In this document: positions 8,888-17,696 of the stretch, piece by piece
How the letters are laid out: each line of letters begins with the position of its first letter
Position numbering within the stretch: the first letter of the stretch is position 1
Assembly (NCBI RefSeq): GCF_003568865.1
Contig: NZ_CP031115.1
Span: forward strand, 930,001-994,000
Direction: 5' to 3'
Source: Rubrobacter indicoceani
GTDB lineage: Bacteria; Actinomycetota; Rubrobacteria; Rubrobacterales; Rubrobacteraceae
Length of the DNA: 64,000 nt
Notes under the pieces: generated by a model
Seen by the model: the letters and a program-made list of their open reading frames with translations, nothing else
Told to the model about the DNA's origin: nothing
The model's database searches: none
Position numbers and translations under genes: made by a program

Positions 8888-9065
8888 CTGAAAACGGGGT
8901 GTCGGCGTCAGGAAGCTGGTTGGAGTCCAGCACGGTCCCGCCACTGTAACCGGGGAGCGAACCTCCACAGCGTGCCACTGTCTGCAAAGCGGGGCGGGAA
9001 GGCCGGGGGTTGGCCCTGATCCGGGAGTCAGGATACTGAGACGACCCCACGACATATCCGACCGG
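8888..9065 (+). promoter_or_regulatory. Cobalamin (adenosylcobalamin) riboswitch
   Basis: Conserved blocks appear in the canonical order: GGAAGCTGGTTGGAGTCCAG, GGTCCCGCCACTGTAACCGG, GCCACTGTCTGC, GGGAAGGCCGGGG, then the B12-box-like TCCGGGAGTCAGGATACTG. The element lies between the promoter and cbtB. No hairpin with a T run is visible before the ATG. A CCTCC at 8962-8966 could in principle pair with the cbtB ribosome site GGAGG (9083-9087), so control is probably at translation initiation; that mechanism is inference. It probably turns down cobalt uptake and cobalamin synthesis when B12 is plentiful. Confidence 0.93.
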
Positions 9066-9093
9066 GGCGAGGATCCCGAAAAGGAGGCGCAGG

Positions 9094-9315
9094 ATGCAGA
9101 AGGCTACGCAAGGCAACGTCGGGCGTTTCGGCGAGGCAAGGATTCCGGCGTGGGGCTGGTTTTTGCCTGGCATCGTTCTGCTTATCGTCTTCGCGGTTCT
9201 CTACGACAACGGCGCGCTTCTCGCCCCGCTTGTCGGGGAGAGCGCCTACGCGAACAACTATCTCCACGAGGTTTTCCACGACGGGCGACACCTGCTCGGC
9301 GTCCCCTGCCACTAG
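9094..9315 (+). CDS. cbtB: CbtB, cobalt transporter subunit
   Basis: A 73-residue protein with one membrane span (LPGIVLLIVFAVLYDNGALL) and the conserved C-terminal metal-binding end HEVFHDGRHLLGVPCH, characteristic of CbtB. CbtAB are predicted cobalt transporters usually found under B12 riboswitches. The ATG follows AAGGAGG by six bases. It is the first gene after the riboswitch, and cbtA follows after 18 bases. Confidence 0.87.
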   Translation: MQKATQGNVGRFGEARIPAWGWFLPGIVLLIVFAVLYDNGALLAPLVGESAYANNYLHEVFHDGRHLLGVPCH

Positions 9316-9333
9316 GCGCGGAGAGGAGATAGC

Positions 9334-10032
9334 TTGTTTTTCACCTACCTGCGTCGCGGCGTGCTTGCGGGGCTTGTCGCGGGCCTCATAGCCGGGCTTT
9401 TCGCCTACTCAGTCGGCGAGCCCGCAATAGAACGCGCCCTGCTTCTGGAAGAGGGGGCCAGCGAGCCCGACGGGGTCGTGAGCCGCGACCGGCAGGAGAT
9501 CGGCCTCATCGTTGCGACGGTGCTCTACGCCGGGGCGATGGGTGGGGTCTTCGCGGTGGTCTTCTCGTGGCTCCGGGGTCGGGGAGCCGCCTCCGACTGG
9601 TCGAGAAGCCTCGGGCTGGCGTCCGTGCTTTTCTCCGGGTTCTTTTTCATTCCGTTTGTCAAGTACCCTTCCGAGCCGCCGGGGACCGGCGATATGGAGA
9701 CGCTCGGCCTCCGCACGGCGGCGTACCTTCTGTGTCTGGTGATCTCCCTGTTCTCGCTGCTCGGGGCGTGGTATCTGGCCCGGTTTCTGCGGGGCCGGGG
9801 TTACACCGCCCCCGTGCGACAGGTCGTTGTGGGGGGCGCGCTGGTCGGGGTGCTAGGCGTCCTGTTCGCGCTGCTGCCGCCCGCAACGGCGGTCGGGGAC
9901 TTCCCGGGTGATGTGCTGTGGAGCTTCCGGGTCTCGACGGTCGGGACGCAGGTTCTGATCTGGGGGATGACGGGGGTGATCTTCGGCCTTCTCGGAGAGC
10001 GCGCCGCGAGAAAGGAACGGCGCGCGCTTTGA
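9334..10032 (+). CDS. cbtA: CbtA, cobalt transporter membrane subunit
   Basis: A 232-residue polytopic protein, typical of CbtA, with about five to six predicted spans. It begins FFTYLRRGVLAGLVAGLIAG, followed by an acidic loop (EPAIERALLLEE), a family hallmark. The TTG start has GGAGA upstream. With CbtB it probably supplies cobalt to the chelatases encoded downstream. Its stop overlaps the next start (TTGA). Confidence 0.87.
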   Translation: MFFTYLRRGVLAGLVAGLIAGLFAYSVGEPAIERALLLEEGASEPDGVVSRDRQEIGLIVATVLYAGAMGGVFAVVFSWLRGRGAASDWSRSLGLASVLFSGFFFIPFVKYPSEPPGTGDMETLGLRTAAYLLCLVISLFSLLGAWYLARFLRGRGYTAPVRQVVVGGALVGVLGVLFALLPPATAVGDFPGDVLWSFRVSTVGTQVLIWGMTGVIFGLLGERAARKERRAL

Positions 10033-13000
10033 CCGGCTCCCCGAAGGGATCACTCCTTGTCTGCGGAACCCACTCCGACGCCGGGAAGAGCGTCGTAGTC
10101 GCCGGGCTTTGCCGCTGGCTCTCGAACGAGGGCGTGAAGGTGGCGCCGTTCAAGGCGCAGAACATGGCCCTCAACTCGTTTGTCACCCTCGACGGGGCCG
10201 AGATCGGCCGCGCCCAGGCGGCCCAGGCGCAGGCCGCCCGCGTAGAACCCGAAGCCGCCATGAACCCGGTGCTGCTGAAGGCGAGCGCGGGCAACAGAAC
10301 GCAGGTCGTGGTGATGGGGAAGCCGCACTCGGAGGCAACGGCGAGAAGCTATCAGGAGACGAAGCGCGCCCTGATGCCCGTTGTGCTCGAAGCGTTCGGG
10401 AGCCTGAAATCCCGGTACGAAGTCGTTATCTGCGAGGGAGCCGGGAGCCCGGCGGAGATCAACCTGCGCAAAAACGACCTGGCGAACCTGGGGCTCGCCC
10501 GCGCGGCAGACGTCCCGACCATCCTTGTCGGGGATATAGACCGGGGCGGCCTCTTCGCCTCGCTCTACGGGACGCTCGCGCTGCTCTCCGAGGGGGACCA
10601 GGCGATGATAAAAGCCTTTGTCGTGAACAAGTTTCGCGGCGATCCGAGGGTTCTGGAACCGGGCCTCGATACGCTCACGCGCCTGAGCGGAAGACCGTTT
10701 CTCGGGACGCTCCCGTTTGCGGGCGGCCTTGAGCTCGACGGTGAGGATTCGATGTCGCTGGACAAAACCCGCGAGACGAAACCGCCGCTCGGACGGGACG
10801 TCCTGAAGGTCGCGGTCGCGCGGTTCCCGCGCATAAGCAACTTCACCGACCTCGACGCGCTCGCCCACGAGCCGGGGGTTGAGGTGCGCTTCACCCGCTC
10901 GGCGACCGAGCTTCTTTCGGCCGACCTCGCGGTGCTGCCCGGCACGAAGGCCACCGTGGAGGACCTTGCGTGGATGAGGGCTCGGGGGATGGACTCCGCC
11001 GTGCAGGAGCGAAAAAAGCGCAGCCTGCCTACGCTCGGCGTCTGCGGCGGATACCAGATGCTCGGCCGGCGCATAACCGACGAAGTGGAGAGCGTCTGTG
11101 GCGAGGTGCAGGGGCTCGGGCTGCTCCCAGTCGAGACGGTCTTCAAGCGGGAGAAAGTCCTTGCGCGTCCCTCCGGTGCGGCCCCGGCGTTCGGCGGGGA
11201 GCGGGTGCTTGGGTATGAGATCCGGCACGGCAGGGTCCGGGCGGAGAGCGGAACGCCGCTTATAACCGGCGAGGGCTTCGAGGAGGGTCGCGTCGCGGAG
11301 AGCGTCTACGGGACTTCGTGGCACGGGGTGATGGAATCGGACGGCTTCCGGCAAGCGTTCCTCGGGATGGTCGCGGAAAGCCGCGGCCTTGACTGGAGGC
11401 CGGGCGGGGAGCTGTTCTCCTCGGCGCGGGAGAGTCGGTTCGAGCGGATCGCAGACCTTGTAGCGCAAAACCTCGACCGCGATGCGCTGCTCGCCATCAT
11501 CGAGGGGCGGGGCTACAGCGAGTTCGTCCCGCTCGCCCCGCCGGGGATGCCGGACGAAACGCCGGAGGGCGGGGCTCCGGTATCTCCGTTGCTTGCCGGA
11601 CCCGAAAACCCCACCGCCGGGCGGGCCGAAGACGTCGAGGCCGCCGACCGAAACCGGCGTTCGGCGTCAGAGGGCAACGGGAACAAAGCAGAAGAAGCCC
11701 GTGAAAACGTCGAGGCCGGAGATCGAAAGGCAGAAGACTTGAACGGACCGAAAAACAGACCGGACGCCGGACACGTACTCTTTTTTACGACGGCGGATAC
11801 GGAGGTTCTCGCCGCCTCGAAGGCCGCGGGCTCCCTGCCCGACGGGTTTCCGGTCGTTCTGTGCGCAAACCCCGTCGCGCTGGAGGAGCCGCAGCGTGAA
11901 CTGCCAAAGCTCCTCGACGGGGCCAGGCTTGCGCTGGTGCGCCTGCTCGGCGGTCGGAAGGCGTGGCCCGAAGGTCTCGACCTTCTGCGCCGCGAGTGCG
12001 AGGGACGCGGTATACCCCTCCTCGCCTTCGGCGGCGAGGCCGAGCCCGACGCGGAACTCACCGCCCTCTCGACCGCCCCGGCGGGCGTCGTCGCAACCGC
12101 TTTCGAGTACCTCCGGCACGGCGGCGTACGGAACACCGGGAACCTCCTGCGCTTCGTCGCGGATACGCTTCTAGTGGAGGGATACGGGTTTGATCCACCG
12201 GCGGAACTGCCGGACTTCGGCATTTACCACCCCCGCTTTGCAACCCCGGGCATAGAGGAACTGGTTGCCGACCACGACCGGCACAGACCGACGGTCGGGA
12301 TAGTTTTCTACCGGGCGCACTGGATGGCGGGCAACACGGATTTCATAGACGCGCTCGTGCGGGAGGTCGAGGCCGCCGGGGCTAACACGCTGCCCGTCTT
12401 TGCGTACTCCCTGCGCGCCGAGCCGGACGGAAAGGTTCCGGCTCTGGAGCTTCTCGCCGGGCGAGCGGATTGTCTTGTAACGACCGTGCTCGCGAGCGGC
12501 GGGTCGAACGCCTCCGACGCCGCAGACCACGGCGGGCCGGAGGGCTGGCTTGAGTGGGAGGTCCCGGCCCTTAAAGAGCTTGGCGTCCCGGTGATACAGG
12601 GCATCTGCACGACCTCGACGCGGGGGGCGTGGCTTGACTCCGACGCGGGGCTCTCGCCGCTCGACACGGCCTGGCAGGTGGCGATACCGGAGTTCGACGG
12701 GCGCATAATCTCCGTACCGTTCTCGTTCAAGGAGACCGTTGCGGACGATTCACCCGTAGGCGCGCCGCTCACGGTCTACCGCGCGGACCCGGAGCGAACC
12801 GCCCGCGTCGCCGGGCTTGCAGCCCGGTTCGCCCGGCTCGGAAAGAAACCGAACCGGGAAAAGCGGATCGCCGTCATGCTCTCGAACTACCCGACAAAGC
12901 ACTCGCGGGTCGGGAACGCTGTCGGGCTGGACACGCCCCGGAGCGCGGTTCTGCTCCTCGACGCCCTGCGCGGGGCCGGATACCGGGTGGACGACGCGCC

Positions 13001-15503
13001 CGACGACGGCGATGAACTCATCCACTCGCTTATCGCCGCCGGGGGCCACGACCTTGAGTTCCTGACCGAAGAGCAACTTCGCGGCGCGACCGGAAGGGTC
13101 GATCCCGAACGCTACGCCGGGTGGTTCTCCGGGCTGCCGGGGGATCTGCAGAGCAGCGTCAAGCGGCAGTGGGGCGAGCCGCCGGGCGAGTTGTATCTGG
13201 ACGAGGACGAGCTTGTCGTGGCGGGGCTGCGCTTCGGGAACGTCTTTGTCGGGATACAGCCGCCGAGGGGTTTCGGGGAGAACCCCATCGCCATCTACCA
13301 CGACCCGGAGCTGGCCCCGACGCACCACTACCTGGCGGCGTACTGGTGGTTGATAGAGGAGTTCGGGGCCGACGCGGTCGTTCACCTCGGGAAGCACGGA
13401 ACGCTCGAATGGCTGCCGGGGAAATCGCTCGGGCTGTCGGCTTCGTGCGCGCCGGACGCCGCGATCCGGGACGTGCCGTTCTTCTACCCGTTTGTCGTCA
13501 ACGACCCCGGCGAGGGAACTCAGGCCAAGCGTCGGGCGCACGCGACGGTCGTTGACCATCTCATCCCGCCGATGACCCGGGCCGAGACCTACAACGATCT
13601 CGCCCGCCTGGAGCAGCTCCTGGACGAGTACTACCAGGTCGAGACCCTCGACCCGTCGAAGCTCCCGGCAATAGAAAAACAGGTCTGGGAGTGCATGCAG
13701 GGGGCCGACCTCGACAAGGACCTCGGCGTGGATGAGAAACCGGAGGAGTTCGGGGACTTTATCGGCGAGGTGGACGGTTATCTGTGTGAGATCAAAGACC
13801 TCCCCATCCGGGGCGGCCTCCACGTTCTCGGCGAAGCCCCGTCCGGCGAGGCGTTCCGCCACCTGACCGCCGCCATCCTCCGCCTCGGCGCGGGCGATGT
13901 TCCCGGCCTGCGGCGCGCCGTGGCCGCCGCCTGTGGTCTCGACGAAAAGCGGCTGACCGAGGACGGCGGAGCACGAATGGAAGCCCCGCCGGAGCTCGCG
14001 AGACGCTTCGGAAGAGGCAAGGTGGCGGTGACCGCCTCGGACGTTCTGGACCTTCTGGAGCTGGCGCAGCAGGCTCTGCTCGCCGCCCTCGAAGAACGCG
14101 GCTGGGACGCAGGTTCCGCCGAATCCGTCTGCCGGGAGACGCTCGGTTTCACAGACGCGGGCGTCGTAGCGTCGCTCCGGTTCTGCGCTGAGGAGGTCGT
14201 GCCGAGGCTTCTTCGGACGCCGGACGAGATGGGGAACCTTCTCGGCGGGCTTGCGGGGGGATACGTTCCGGCGGGCCCGTCCGGCTCCCCGACGCGTGGC
14301 CTCGTGAACGTGCTGCCGACGGGCCGGAACTTCTACTCCGTGGACCCGAAGGCGCTGCCCTCGCGGCTTGCGTGGCCCGTCGGGCGGTCGCTGGCTGAGA
14401 ACCTGCTCGCGCGCCACCTCGACGAGGAGGACCGGTACCCGGAGACCGTCGGCATCGTGGTCTGGGGGACGGCGGCGATGCGGACGCAGGGCGACGACAT
14501 CGCGGAGGTGCTGGCCCTGCTCGGGGTGAGGCCTGTGTGGAACGAGGAGTCGCTGCGGGTAACCGGGCTGGAGGTTGTTTCGCTGGAGGAGCTTGGACGG
14601 CCCCGGATAGACGTTACCGTCAGGATCAGCGGCTTTTTCCGGGACGCTTTTCCGAACCTGATCTCCCTCATGGACGAAGCCTTCCGAACCGTCGCCGCCC
14701 TCGACGAACCGCCCGGGATGAACTTCGTAAAGAAACACGCCGAACAGGAGACCGCCGAAGGCGCGACCGACCGCGAAGCCACGACGCGCATCTTCGGCTC
14801 CAAGCCGGGGGCCTACGGCGCGGGGCTTCTGCCGCTTATAGACGCGAGAAACTGGCGCGACGACAACGATCTGGCCGAGGTCTACGCCGTCTGGGGCGGC
14901 TACGCCTACGGCAAGGGGCTCGAGGGGCGTGAAGCGAGAAAGGAGCTGGAGGCGAACTTGAGGCGCACCGAGGTCGCGGTCAAGAACATAGACAACCGCG
15001 AGCACGACCTCTTTGACTCCGACGACTACTTCCAGTATCACGGGGGTATGATCGCCGCCGTCCGCGCCCTCACCGGACGCAACCCGAAGTCCTACATCGG
15101 GGACTCCGCCGACCCGGCGAGCGTGAAGACCCGTGACCTGTCCGAGGAGGCCAGGCGGGTCTTCCGCTCGCGCGTTGCGAACCCGAAGTGGATCAAAGCG
15201 ATGCAGAACCACGGTTACAAGGGGGCTTTCGAGCTTTCCGCGACGGTTGACTACCTCTTCGGCTACGATGCGACCGCGAACGTCGTGGAAGGTTGGATGT
15301 ACCGCGATATAACCGAGAAATACGTTCTCGATGAGGAGGTTCGCGAGTTCATGCAGAGGTCAAACCCCTGGGCGTTGCGGGCGATAAGCGAGCGGCTGCT
15401 GGAGGCCGCCGAGCGCGGCCTCTGGCAGAACCCGGAGAACCTCGAGGCGCTGAAGGCGGTTTATCTGGAGAACGAAGGAGTACTGGAGGAGACCACGCAA
15501 TGA
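10029..15503 (+). CDS. cobQ-cobN: Fused cobyric acid synthase (CobQ) and cobaltochelatase large subunit (CobN)
   Basis: One uninterrupted 1824-codon frame encodes two normally separate enzymes. Residues 1 to about 500 are CobQ, which amidates adenosylcobyrinic a,c-diamide to cobyric acid: ATP site GTHSDAGKS (13-21), PFKAQNMALNS, glutaminase nucleophile in LGVCGGYQMLG (Cys339) and SWHGV (His432). Residues about 505-585 are a low-complexity Glu/Arg/Pro/Gly linker. The rest is full-length CobN, the large subunit of the ATP-dependent cobaltochelatase, with HGTLEWLPGK near residue 1123 and GTAAMRTQGDDIAE. The TTG start overlaps the cbtA stop. An in-frame TTG at 11739 with GAAAGG upstream could also start CobN alone (1254 residues, the normal length). 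Confidence 0.9.
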   Translation: MTGSPKGSLLVCGTHSDAGKSVVVAGLCRWLSNEGVKVAPFKAQNMALNSFVTLDGAEIGRAQAAQAQAARVEPEAAMNPVLLKASAGNRTQVVVMGKPHSEATARSYQETKRALMPVVLEAFGSLKSRYEVVICEGAGSPAEINLRKNDLANLGLARAADVPTILVGDIDRGGLFASLYGTLALLSEGDQAMIKAFVVNKFRGDPRVLEPGLDTLTRLSGRPFLGTLPFAGGLELDGEDSMSLDKTRETKPPLGRDVLKVAVARFPRISNFTDLDALAHEPGVEVRFTRSATELLSADLAVLPGTKATVEDLAWMRARGMDSAVQERKKRSLPTLGVCGGYQMLGRRITDEVESVCGEVQGLGLLPVETVFKREKVLARPSGAAPAFGGERVLGYEIRHGRVRAESGTPLITGEGFEEGRVAESVYGTSWHGVMESDGFRQAFLGMVAESRGLDWRPGGELFSSARESRFERIADLVAQNLDRDALLAIIEGRGYSEFVPLAPPGMPDETPEGGAPVSPLLAGPENPTAGRAEDVEAADRNRRSASEGNGNKAEEARENVEAGDRKAEDLNGPKNRPDAGHVLFFTTADTEVLAASKAAGSLPDGFPVVLCANPVALEEPQRELPKLLDGARLALVRLLGGRKAWPEGLDLLRRECEGRGIPLLAFGGEAEPDAELTALSTAPAGVVATAFEYLRHGGVRNTGNLLRFVADTLLVEGYGFDPPAELPDFGIYHPRFATPGIEELVADHDRHRPTVGIVFYRAHWMAGNTDFIDALVREVEAAGANTLPVFAYSLRAEPDGKVPALELLAGRADCLVTTVLASGGSNASDAADHGGPEGWLEWEVPALKELGVPVIQGICTTSTRGAWLDSDAGLSPLDTAWQVAIPEFDGRIISVPFSFKETVADDSPVGAPLTVYRADPERTARVAGLAARFARLGKKPNREKRIAVMLSNYPTKHSRVGNAVGLDTPRSAVLLLDALRGAGYRVDDAPDDGDELIHSLIAAGGHDLEFLTEEQLRGATGRVDPERYAGWFSGLPGDLQSSVKRQWGEPPGELYLDEDELVVAGLRFGNVFVGIQPPRGFGENPIAIYHDPELAPTHHYLAAYWWLIEEFGADAVVHLGKHGTLEWLPGKSLGLSASCAPDAAIRDVPFFYPFVVNDPGEGTQAKRRAHATVVDHLIPPMTRAETYNDLARLEQLLDEYYQVETLDPSKLPAIEKQVWECMQGADLDKDLGVDEKPEEFGDFIGEVDGYLCEIKDLPIRGGLHVLGEAPSGEAFRHLTAAILRLGAGDVPGLRRAVAAACGLDEKRLTEDGGARMEAPPELARRFGRGKVAVTASDVLDLLELAQQALLAALEERGWDAGSAESVCRETLGFTDAGVVASLRFCAEEVVPRLLRTPDEMGNLLGGLAGGYVPAGPSGSPTRGLVNVLPTGRNFYSVDPKALPSRLAWPVGRSLAENLLARHLDEEDRYPETVGIVVWGTAAMRTQGDDIAEVLALLGVRPVWNEESLRVTGLEVVSLEELGRPRIDVTVRISGFFRDAFPNLISLMDEAFRTVAALDEPPGMNFVKKHAEQETAEGATDREATTRIFGSKPGAYGAGLLPLIDARNWRDDNDLAEVYAVWGGYAYGKGLEGREARKELEANLRRTEVAVKNIDNREHDLFDSDDYFQYHGGMIAAVRALTGRNPKSYIGDSADPASVKTRDLSEEARRVFRSRVANPKWIKAMQNHGYKGAFELSATVDYLFGYDATANVVEGWMYRDITEKYVLDEEVREFMQRSNPWALRAISERLLEAAERGLWQNPENLEALKAVYLENEGVLEETTQ

Positions 15504-15721
15504 CACAGAGCTGGGAAGACCTCAAAGTCTGGCTTGCATCTCACCCGTTTCAGGCCGTCATCGTCTTTATCGGCATCAACTTCGTCGGGGTCTTCGCCGG
15601 AGAGCTTGCGGCGGGGGTCGCCGGCGGTTTCGTCGGTTTCCTTGTGCGGGGCCTCTTTCTCACCGCCGCGGTCGCCGTCGGGATAGCCTACCTCTCCGGT
15701 CGCTGGAAGCTGCGCCGATGA
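15500..15721 (+). CDS. Small membrane protein of the cobalamin operon (unknown)
   Basis: A 73-residue protein starting in an ATGA overlap with the end of cobQ-cobN, so translation is coupled. It has a short polar start (MTQSWEDLKVWLASHPF), two closely spaced hydrophobic, Gly/Ala-rich segments (QAVIVFIGINFVGVFAGELA and GLFLTAAVAVGIAYLSG) and a basic end (RWKLRR). I do not recognise a family. Its place between the chelatase large subunit and the AAA+/vWA subunit suggests a membrane anchor or a cobalt-delivery partner, but that is inference only. Confidence 0.65.
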   Translation: MTQSWEDLKVWLASHPFQAVIVFIGINFVGVFAGELAAGVAGGFVGFLVRGLFLTAAVAVGIAYLSGRWKLRR

Positions 15722-15755
15722 GGCAGAGCGCCGGACCCCGCGCCGGGGGGTTCTC

Positions 15756-17696
15756 GTGAGCGTCGGGTATCCTTTCTCCGCGATAGTCGGGCAGGACGAG
15801 CTGAAGCTCGCCCTTCTTCTGAACGCCGTATCGCCGGAGATCGGCGGGGTTCTCGTGCGTGGCGAGAAGGGCACGGCCAAGTCAACCGCGGTGCGCGCTC
15901 TGGCGAGCCTTCTTCCGCAGATAGAAGCCGTCGCGGGGTGCCCGTATTCCTGCGACCCGGAGGACCCGAACCCGGAATGCCCCGCAGGGCCGCATCTCGA
16001 AGGCGCGCCGACGGAGAACCGCCCGGTCCGGCTCGTAGAGCTTCCGGTCGGGGCGTCGTCTGACCGACTGACCGGGACGCTCGACCTTGAAAAAGCGCTT
16101 ACGAAAGGCGAACGCAGCTTCGAGCCGGGGCTGCTCGCGGCGGCTCACCGGGGGATTCTCTACGTGGACGAGGTAAACCTTTTGTCCGATCACCTCGTGG
16201 ACCTTCTGCTCGACGTGGCTGCGATGGGGGTGAACCGCGTCGAGGCCGAAGGGGTGAGCGTCTCGCACCCGGCGCGGTTCCTGCTCGTCGGGACGATGAA
16301 CCCCGAGGAGGGCGAACTGAGGCCGCAGCTTCTAGACCGCTTCGGGCTCTCGGTGGAGGTCTCCGGGACGCCTGAAGTCGAAGAACGCGCCGAGGTCGTG
16401 CGGCGGCGGCTCCGCTACGAGGCCGACCGGGAAGACTTCGCCGCCGGGTGGCGCGAGGCCGACGGGGAGTTCTCCGCAAAGGTGATGAAGGCCGGACGGA
16501 AACTCCCGAACGTCTCGCTGGCCGAGGAGCGGCTGATGGACGTATCGGCGGTCTGCGCTGCGCTCGGGGTGGACGGGCTGCGCGGCGACATCGTAACCGC
16601 GAAGGCCGCGCTCGCGCTCGCCGCCTGGGAAGGACGAGGCGCGGTCGAGCGCGAGAACGTAAAGCGTGCAGCGCTTCTTGCCCTGGCGCATCGCAGGCGG
16701 CGAAATCCCTTTGACGAGCCGGGCGTAACGCCGGAAGAGATCGAGTCCGCCCTCCCCGAGGAGCCGCCGGATCATGATCCCCCGAGCGACCCCGACAGAC
16801 CGGACGGCGAAGCCGAGGGCGAGGCTCCGGCCCCCGGCGAGCCGGACGCGACGGTGGGCGGCGGAGAGCGGAGCTTCGCCCCGGCGCCGTCCGGGGTGGA
16901 CCTGTCCCGGTTCTCGGGGGAGGTGCGCGGCGCGGGTGGGCCGGCGGGGCGCAGAAGCCGGTCGGTCGGGGAGCGGGGCGTCTCCGTCGGGTCGCGGCCG
17001 GTGAAGCGGGGTGAGAGGGATATCTCCGTTGCGGCCACGCTCCGGGCGGCGGCCCCGTTTCAGGCCGGGCGGGGCCGGGCCGGGGCCGGGCCGGTGCTGC
17101 GGGCTTCGGATCTCCGGTCGAATGTTCGCGAGGGAAGGGAGGGAAACCTCGTTGTCTTCTGCGTAGACGCGAGCGGTTCGATGGCGGCGAGGTCGAGGAT
17201 GAGCGCGGTCAAGGGCGCGGTGCTGGAGCTTCTCTCGGAGGCGTACCGCAAGCGCGACAGGGTCTCGCTGATCTCCTTCCGGGGGGCCGGGGCCGAGCTG
17301 CTTCTGCCCCCGACCTCGAGCGTGGAGCTTGCGACCCGCCGCCTTTCGGAGCTCCCGACGGGCGGCAGGACGCCCATCGCCTCCGGCCTCGAAAAGGCCC
17401 TGGAGGTTATCCTGCGTGAGGGTCGGCGGGACCCGTCGAGGGCGCCGCTTTTGGTTTTCCTGACCGACGGACGCGCCACCGACGGACGCCCGACGGACGA
17501 CGTCGCGGCGAGGTTCCACCGGGCCGGGGTAACATCGGTCGTTGTGGACACGGAGTCAGGGAACGTGCGGCTCGGGCTGGCGCGGGGGCTTGCGGAGGCG
17601 CTGGGCGGCGGTTACGTGAGGTTCGATGAGGTTTCGGCCGACGCGCTGGTCGGGACGGTCGGAGGGGCGAGGAACACGGGAAGGGGTGCGGCGTGA
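15756..17696 (+). CDS. Chelatase ChlI-ChlD fusion (AAA+ and vWA), partner of CobN
   Basis: A 646-residue protein uniting the ATPase and integrin-like subunits of a Mg/Co-chelatase. Residues 1-330 are the AAA+ part: Walker A GEKGTAKS (36-43), a Cys-rich loop GCPYSCDPEDPNPECP, and Walker B-like ILYVDEVNLL. A Pro/Asp-rich linker follows, then a vWA domain with MIDAS motif DASGSM (about residue 470) and LTDGRATDGRP. Next to cobN this is most likely the ATP-driven subunit of a cobaltochelatase, in place of CobS/CobT. No chlorophyll genes are near. The GTG start at 15756 has a weak GGGGGG ribosome site. Confidence 0.9.
   Translation: MSVGYPFSAIVGQDELKLALLLNAVSPEIGGVLVRGEKGTAKSTAVRALASLLPQIEAVAGCPYSCDPEDPNPECPAGPHLEGAPTENRPVRLVELPVGASSDRLTGTLDLEKALTKGERSFEPGLLAAAHRGILYVDEVNLLSDHLVDLLLDVAAMGVNRVEAEGVSVSHPARFLLVGTMNPEEGELRPQLLDRFGLSVEVSGTPEVEERAEVVRRRLRYEADREDFAAGWREADGEFSAKVMKAGRKLPNVSLAEERLMDVSAVCAALGVDGLRGDIVTAKAALALAAWEGRGAVERENVKRAALLALAHRRRRNPFDEPGVTPEEIESALPEEPPDHDPPSDPDRPDGEAEGEAPAPGEPDATVGGGERSFAPAPSGVDLSRFSGEVRGAGGPAGRRSRSVGERGVSVGSRPVKRGERDISVAATLRAAAPFQAGRGRAGAGPVLRASDLRSNVREGREGNLVVFCVDASGSMAARSRMSAVKGAVLELLSEAYRKRDRVSLISFRGAGAELLLPPTSSVELATRRLSELPTGGRTPIASGLEKALEVILREGRRDPSRAPLLVFLTDGRATDGRPTDDVAARFHRAGVTSVVVDTESGNVRLGLARGLAEALGGGYVRFDEVSADALVGTVGGARNTGRGAA

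Noticed and set aside
8751-9173. Long N-terminal extension of trmB
   Set aside because: It would run through the cobalamin riboswitch on the opposite strand and has no recognisable content; the ATG at 8750 gives normal TrmB length.
9918-10028. N-terminal extension of the CobQ-CobN frame
   Set aside because: It overlaps cbtA in another frame and lacks family similarity. The TTG at 10029 in the TTGA overlap fits both genes.
15756-17696. Magnesium chelatase for chlorophyll synthesis
   Set aside because: The domain architecture allows it, but the neighbours are all cobalamin genes including cobN, so a cobaltochelatase role is far more likely.
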